DNA from: Candidatus Alistipes excrementipullorum
GTDB lineage: Bacteria; Bacteroidota; Bacteroidia; Bacteroidales; Rikenellaceae
DNA length: 9,242 nucleotides
Assembly (NCBI GenBank): GCA_019113665.1
Contig: DXGW01000167.1
Coordinates: forward strand, 1 to 9,242
Direction: 5' to 3'
The position numbers and the translations under genes were made by a program. Below are positions 5,873-9,242 of this stretch, piece by piece (the stretch's first letter is position 1; every line of letters begins with the position of its first letter). The notes under the pieces were generated by a model, which did not search any database, was not told the DNA's origin, and was given only the letters and a program-made list of their open reading frames with translations.

Positions 5873-6334
5873 ATGGCTAAACTTGCACCGGGCGACATGG
5901 CCCCATATTTCAAATCTACGACGCAGGACGGGACACCGTTCTCGCTGGACGATCTGAAAGGCAAACGCACGATACTCTATTTTTACCCCAAGGACAACAC
6001 GTCGGGTTGCACGCTCGAGGCAAAGAACCTCCGGGACGGCAAGGCCGAACTTGCAAAAATGGGATTCCAGATAGTAGGCGTCAGCCCCGACAGCGAAAAA
6101 TCGCATCAGAATTTCTGCGCAAAACACGAACTCAACTTCACGCTTCTGGCCGATACCGACCACAGCGTGTGCGAGGCATACGGAGTGTGGGCAGAGAAAT
6201 CGATGTACGGCCGCAAATACATGGGCGTACTGCGCACTACATTCGTGATCGACGCCGAAGGGCGCATAGAGAAGATCTTCGACAAGGTCAAAACCGGAGA
6301 TCATTACAACCAGATAATCGATTCGTATAAATAA
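5873..6334 (+). CDS. bcp: Thiol peroxidase, Bcp/PrxQ family peroxiredoxin
   Basis: Thioredoxin-dependent peroxiredoxin that reduces hydrogen peroxide and organic hydroperoxides in the cytoplasm. The 153-aa product has the family fold: KLAPGDMAPYFKSTTQDG at the N-terminus, the active site FYPKDNTSGCT with peroxidatic Cys46, the VGVSPDS strand, FTLLADTDHSVCEAYGVW, and RTTFVIDAEGRIEKIF near the end. The residue at the E. coli Bcp resolving-Cys position (five after the peroxidatic Cys) is Lys51. Cys82, 36 residues downstream in the SHQNFCAKH helix, is the likely resolving Cys, as in Xanthomonas-type PrxQ (from memory). The start ATG 5873 is chosen over an in-frame ATG at 5816 because the extra 19 residues do not belong to the family and overlap the promoter. 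recA follows after 14 nt; from memory, a bcp-recA operon has been described in Bacteroides fragilis, linking peroxide defence to DNA repair. Confidence 0.95.
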   Translation: MAKLAPGDMAPYFKSTTQDGTPFSLDDLKGKRTILYFYPKDNTSGCTLEAKNLRDGKAELAKMGFQIVGVSPDSEKSHQNFCAKHELNFTLLADTDHSVCEAYGVWAEKSMYGRKYMGVLRTTFVIDAEGRIEKIFDKVKTGDHYNQIIDSYK

Positions 6335-6348
6335 CAGCAAACCAAAAT

Positions 6349-7362
6349 ATGGCAGAAAAAGTTCAGGTAAACGCGGACAAGCTCAAGGTGCTCAACGCGG
6401 TAATGGAAAAGATAGAAAAGGATTTCGGCAAGGGCTCGATCATGCGCATGAGCAGCGACAGTGTAGCCGATGTTCCGGTTATCCCCACAGGCTCGATAAC
6501 ACTCGATGCTGCTCTGGGCGTCGGAGGATACCCCAAGGGCCGCGTCATCGAGATATACGGCCCCGAGTCGTCGGGTAAAACGACATTGGCGATACACGCC
6601 ATAGCCGAAGCCCAAAAGATGGGCGGTATAGCTGCATTCATAGACGCCGAGCACGCATTCGACAGCTTCTATGCCCAGAAACTCGGTGTCGATGTAGACA
6701 ACCTGCTCATCTCGCAGCCCGACAACGGAGAACAGGCCCTTGAGATTGCGGATTCGCTTATCCGCTCGAGCGCCATCGACATAATCGTCATCGACTCGGT
6801 GGCTGCGCTTACCCCGAAAGCTGAAATCGAAGGCGACATGGGCGATTCGAAGATGGGACTTCAAGCCCGTCTGATGTCACAAGCGCTGCGCAAGCTCACA
6901 TCGAGCATTGCCAAGACCAAGACGGTCTGCATATTCATCAACCAGTTGCGCGACAAGATCGGGGTAGTATACGGCAATCCCGAAACCACGACCGGCGGTA
7001 ACGCCCTGAAGTTCTATGCCAGCGTACGTATGGATATCCGCCGCGTATCGGTCATCAAGGACGGCGAAGAGCAGCTCGGAACACGTACGAGAGTCAAGGT
7101 TGTAAAGAACAAGGTTGCACCCCCGTTCAAGAAGGCAGAGTTCGACATCATGTTCGGCGAGGGAATATCGCGTCTGGGCGAAATCATCGATATCGGCGTG
7201 GATTCCGGTATCATCAAGAAGGCGGGATCGTGGTTCTCATACGGCGACCGCAAGATCGGACAGGGACGCGACGCCGTCAAGGAGGCGCTGACCAACGACA
7301 CACAACTTCGCGAGGAGATCGAAGCCAAAGTGCGCGAGATCGTTAAGACACGAAAGTCGTAA
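6349..7362 (+). CDS. recA: Recombinase RecA
   Basis: ATP-dependent strand-exchange recombinase that forms filaments on single-stranded DNA for homologous recombination and repair. The 337-aa protein starts MAEKVQVNADKLKVL and contains FGKGSIMRM, Walker A GPESSGKTT (residues 71-79), the IDAEHAFD segment with the FYA form typical of Bacteroidetes, Walker B IIVIDSVAALTP (about 144-155), the loop L1 region around GDSKMGLQARLMSQALRKL, FINQLRDKIGV, and the L2 signature GNPETTTGGNALKFYASVR. The C-terminal domain ends in a basic KTRKS rather than the acidic tail of E. coli RecA (353 aa), so filament auto-inhibition by such a tail is unlikely. No intein or interruption is seen, and I see no SOS-box-like palindrome in the 14-nt gap upstream. 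ATG 6349 follows an AACCAAAAT leader without a Shine-Dalgarno site. It is probably co-transcribed with bcp and perhaps with rsh. Confidence 0.98.
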   Translation: MAEKVQVNADKLKVLNAVMEKIEKDFGKGSIMRMSSDSVADVPVIPTGSITLDAALGVGGYPKGRVIEIYGPESSGKTTLAIHAIAEAQKMGGIAAFIDAEHAFDSFYAQKLGVDVDNLLISQPDNGEQALEIADSLIRSSAIDIIVIDSVAALTPKAEIEGDMGDSKMGLQARLMSQALRKLTSSIAKTKTVCIFINQLRDKIGVVYGNPETTTGGNALKFYASVRMDIRRVSVIKDGEEQLGTRTRVKVVKNKVAPPFKKAEFDIMFGEGISRLGEIIDIGVDSGIIKKAGSWFSYGDRKIGQGRDAVKEALTNDTQLREEIEAKVREIVKTRKS

Positions 7363-7388
7363 GGAAGTAAAGCTATAATTCAGATAAT

Positions 7389-9242
7389 ATGGGCTACAGC
7401 GAAGAGGACGAGAAACTTATAACCGAAAAATGGAACGATCTCCTCTATTCTTGCACCAAAATATGCAAGAATGACGAAGATTGGAACCTGATAAAACGGG
7501 CATTTTTCCTCGCTAAAGAGGCACATCAGGGGGTGCGGCGCCGTTCGGGCGAACCGTACCTCCTGCATCCGATTGCTGTAGCCAAAATCGTCATAGAGGA
7601 GATCGGGCTCGGCGTAAAGTCGGTTGTCGCTTCACTGCTTCATGACGTAGTGGAGGACACCGAATACACGGTCGAGGACATGGAACGCATATTCGGCCCG
7701 AAGATCGCATCGATGGTCGACGGCCTGACGAAGATGTCGGGAGTATTCAACGCCGACACCTCGGAACAGGCCGAATACTTCCGCAAGGTGTTGCTGACAC
7801 TGTCGGACGATGTCCGGGTGATCCTCATCAAGATAGCAGACCGCCTGCACAACATGCGGACACTGGGGTATATGCCCGTAGACAAGCAGATAAAGATAAC
7901 TGGAGAGACATTCCATCTGTTTGCACCTCTTGCACACCGTCTCGGACTGTATGCCATCAAGACCGAACTCGAGGATCTGTGTCTCAAATACCGTTTCCCA
8001 AAGGATTATGAAGAGATTTGCCGCAAGGTGGAGGAGACGGAGCCCGAACGCCAGCAATATATCGAAAGGTTCAACGCCCCGATTATCGAGGCGCTGAACC
8101 GCAACAACATCAAGTACGAGATATCCGGCAGGGTAAAGAGCACCTATTCGATATGGTCAAAGATGCAACGCAAGCAGATACCGTTTGAGGAGGTCTATGA
8201 CCTGTTTGCCATACGCATAATATTCCATGCTGCCGAGTTCCCGTCTGAGAAGACACAGTGCTGGCAGATCTACTCCTCCATTACGGACATCTACGCCCCG
8301 AAACCCGGACGTCTGCGCGACTGGATAAGCATGCCCAAGGCCAACGGCTATGAGGCGTTGCACGTCACCGTAATGGGTCCGGACGGCATATGGGTCGAAG
8401 TCCAGATCCGCTCGGAGCGCATGGACGAGATAGCTGAAAAGGGCTTTGCAGCGCATTGGAAATACAAAAAAGCGACAATTTCGCAGGACGAAGATGAGTT
8501 CGACAAATGGCTCAAGAAGGTGCGAGATGCATTGAACGGGCCGAACGAGAACGCCGTTGAGTTCCTCGACAACTTTAAGTTATCGCTATATACATCTGAA
8601 ATTACAGTATTTACGCCAAAGGGAGAGCAGCGCACATTACCGTTCGGCGCCACGGCTCTCGACTTTGCATACGACATTCACACCAAGATAGGCAACAAGG
8701 CTATCGGCGCCAAGATCAACCACAAGATCGAGCCTATCACCACACAGATCAACAACGGCGACCAGATCGAGATAATAACCGCTGACAACGCCAAGCCGAA
8801 ACCCGAGTGGCTCAACATCGTAACCACGACCAAGGCCAAACAGTCGATCACGAGTTTTCTCAAGCGCGAACAACAGAACAACATCGAGCGCGGCATCAAA
8901 ATATTCGAGGAACAGCTGAGCAAGTTCAATGTCAAGCAGAGCGGAAGGGTATTGCGCAAGGTGATACCTGCTTACGAATGCTCCAACAAGGACGAATTTT
9001 ACAGCAAGCTCGGCGCCGGCATAATCAATCTCGATGACCTGGAAAAGGTACTTAAATCGAATTCCAAGAGCAAAATACTGAAGTTCTGGACGCTCTTCAT
9101 AAACAACGAAGACAAGGACGACGACGATATTGCGCAGGACAACAATAACAAGCCGGCAGACAAAACTGCTCCGGAGCAGTTCGTACGAGCAGAATGCTGC
9201 AACCCGATACCAGGCGACCAGGTTGTCGGATTCCGTGATCCC
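7389..9242 (+). CDS. Bifunctional-type RelA/SpoT (p)ppGpp synthetase/hydrolase (3' end outside window)
   Basis: Long RSH enzyme controlling the alarmone (p)ppGpp in the stringent response. The frame runs open for 618 codons from ATG 7389 to the last base; usual length is about 730-740 aa. The N-terminal HD hydrolase domain retains its metal and catalytic residues: H60 (YLLHP), H85-D86 (LLHDVVEDT), D151 and N155 (ADRLHNMRTL). The synthetase domain (about 240-355) has GRVKSTYSIWSKMQ, the RLRD motif (308-311, the basic RxKD-like form found in bifunctional enzymes rather than the acidic ExDD of RelA), ANGYEALH and VEVQIRS. The TGS domain (about 404-465) begins EITVFTPKG. Near the end is the ECCNPIPGDQVVGF motif with Cys603-Cys604 of the zinc-finger/CC domain; the ACT domain lies beyond the window. 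Both activities therefore look intact, a single Rel/SpoT-type enzyme. It follows recA by 26 nt with no terminator between, so read-through is likely. Whether it should be called rel, relA or spoT cannot be decided here. Confidence 0.95.
   Translation, partial: MGYSEEDEKLITEKWNDLLYSCTKICKNDEDWNLIKRAFFLAKEAHQGVRRRSGEPYLLHPIAVAKIVIEEIGLGVKSVVASLLHDVVEDTEYTVEDMERIFGPKIASMVDGLTKMSGVFNADTSEQAEYFRKVLLTLSDDVRVILIKIADRLHNMRTLGYMPVDKQIKITGETFHLFAPLAHRLGLYAIKTELEDLCLKYRFPKDYEEICRKVEETEPERQQYIERFNAPIIEALNRNNIKYEISGRVKSTYSIWSKMQRKQIPFEEVYDLFAIRIIFHAAEFPSEKTQCWQIYSSITDIYAPKPGRLRDWISMPKANGYEALHVTVMGPDGIWVEVQIRSERMDEIAEKGFAAHWKYKKATISQDEDEFDKWLKKVRDALNGPNENAVEFLDNFKLSLYTSEITVFTPKGEQRTLPFGATALDFAYDIHTKIGNKAIGAKINHKIEPITTQINNGDQIEIITADNAKPKPEWLNIVTTTKAKQSITSFLKREQQNNIERGIKIFEEQLSKFNVKQSGRVLRKVIPAYECSNKDEFYSKLGAGIINLDDLEKVLKSNSKSKILKFWTLFINNEDKDDDDIAQDNNNKPADKTAPEQFVRAECCNPIPGDQVVGFRDP

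Noticed and set aside
5855..6340. Minus-strand open frame (161 codons) opposite bcp
   Set aside because: Shadow of a well-supported gene; Cys- and Phe-rich with no family signature.
6304..6864. Long minus-strand open frame (186 codons) opposite recA
   Set aside because: It is antisense to conserved recA codons, has no recognisable domain, and its openness follows from the codon bias of recA.
1..9242. CRISPR array, insertion sequence, tRNA or rRNA, toxin-antitoxin or phage-defence genes
   Set aside because: No regularly spaced repeats, transposase motifs, cloverleaf-like sequences or defence-protein signatures were seen on either strand.

Overview
The window reads as a Bacteroidota chromosome, most likely order Bacteroidales and possibly an Alistipes/Rikenellaceae relative. 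The clues are Bacteroidetes-type -7 promoter boxes (TAACTTTG, twice), no clear Shine-Dalgarno sites, lipoproteins with acidic residues just after the lipobox cysteine, and DnaA, RecA and Rel sequences of Bacteroidetes flavour. The genus guess is an impression from memory, not a computed placement. All seven genes are on the + strand.

Layout. Positions 2-1360 hold dnaA (5' end outside the window), closed by a strong intrinsic terminator whose stem contains the dnaA stop codon. A roughly 200-nt regulatory gap follows, with TGTCA/TGACA dyads, a 25-nt palindrome and a TAACTTTG promoter box. Next is a pair of surface-type lipoprotein genes separated by 15 nt (1574-2404: Ig-like BIG2 plus a DUF1566/Lcl-like C-terminal module; 2420-4450: about five fibronectin-III-like repeats), ended by a second intrinsic terminator. 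Then come a WYL-domain transcription regulator (4550-5443) and a 70-residue protein with three CxxC pairs (5562-5774). The last block is a housekeeping and stress cluster: a Bcp/PrxQ thiol peroxidase (5873-6334), recA (6349-7362) and a bifunctional-type relA/spoT homologue (7389 to the window end, 3' end missing).

How the genes fit together. dnaA (replication initiation), recA (recombination and repair), bcp (peroxide removal) and rsh ((p)ppGpp metabolism) are core functions. The bcp-recA spacing of 14 nt and recA-rsh spacing of 26 nt suggest a common transcript starting at the TAACTTTG box upstream of bcp. The lipoprotein pair is the accessory part: probably cell-surface proteins of unknown ligand.

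I did not find a clear undescribed system. The points most worth a second look are the similar TGTCA-N5/6-TGACA dyads in two separate gaps (one directly after the WYL regulator gene), the lack of a canonical start codon at the expected place in the first lipoprotein gene, the compositionally foreign C-terminal tail of the second lipoprotein, and the resolving-cysteine arrangement of the peroxidase.
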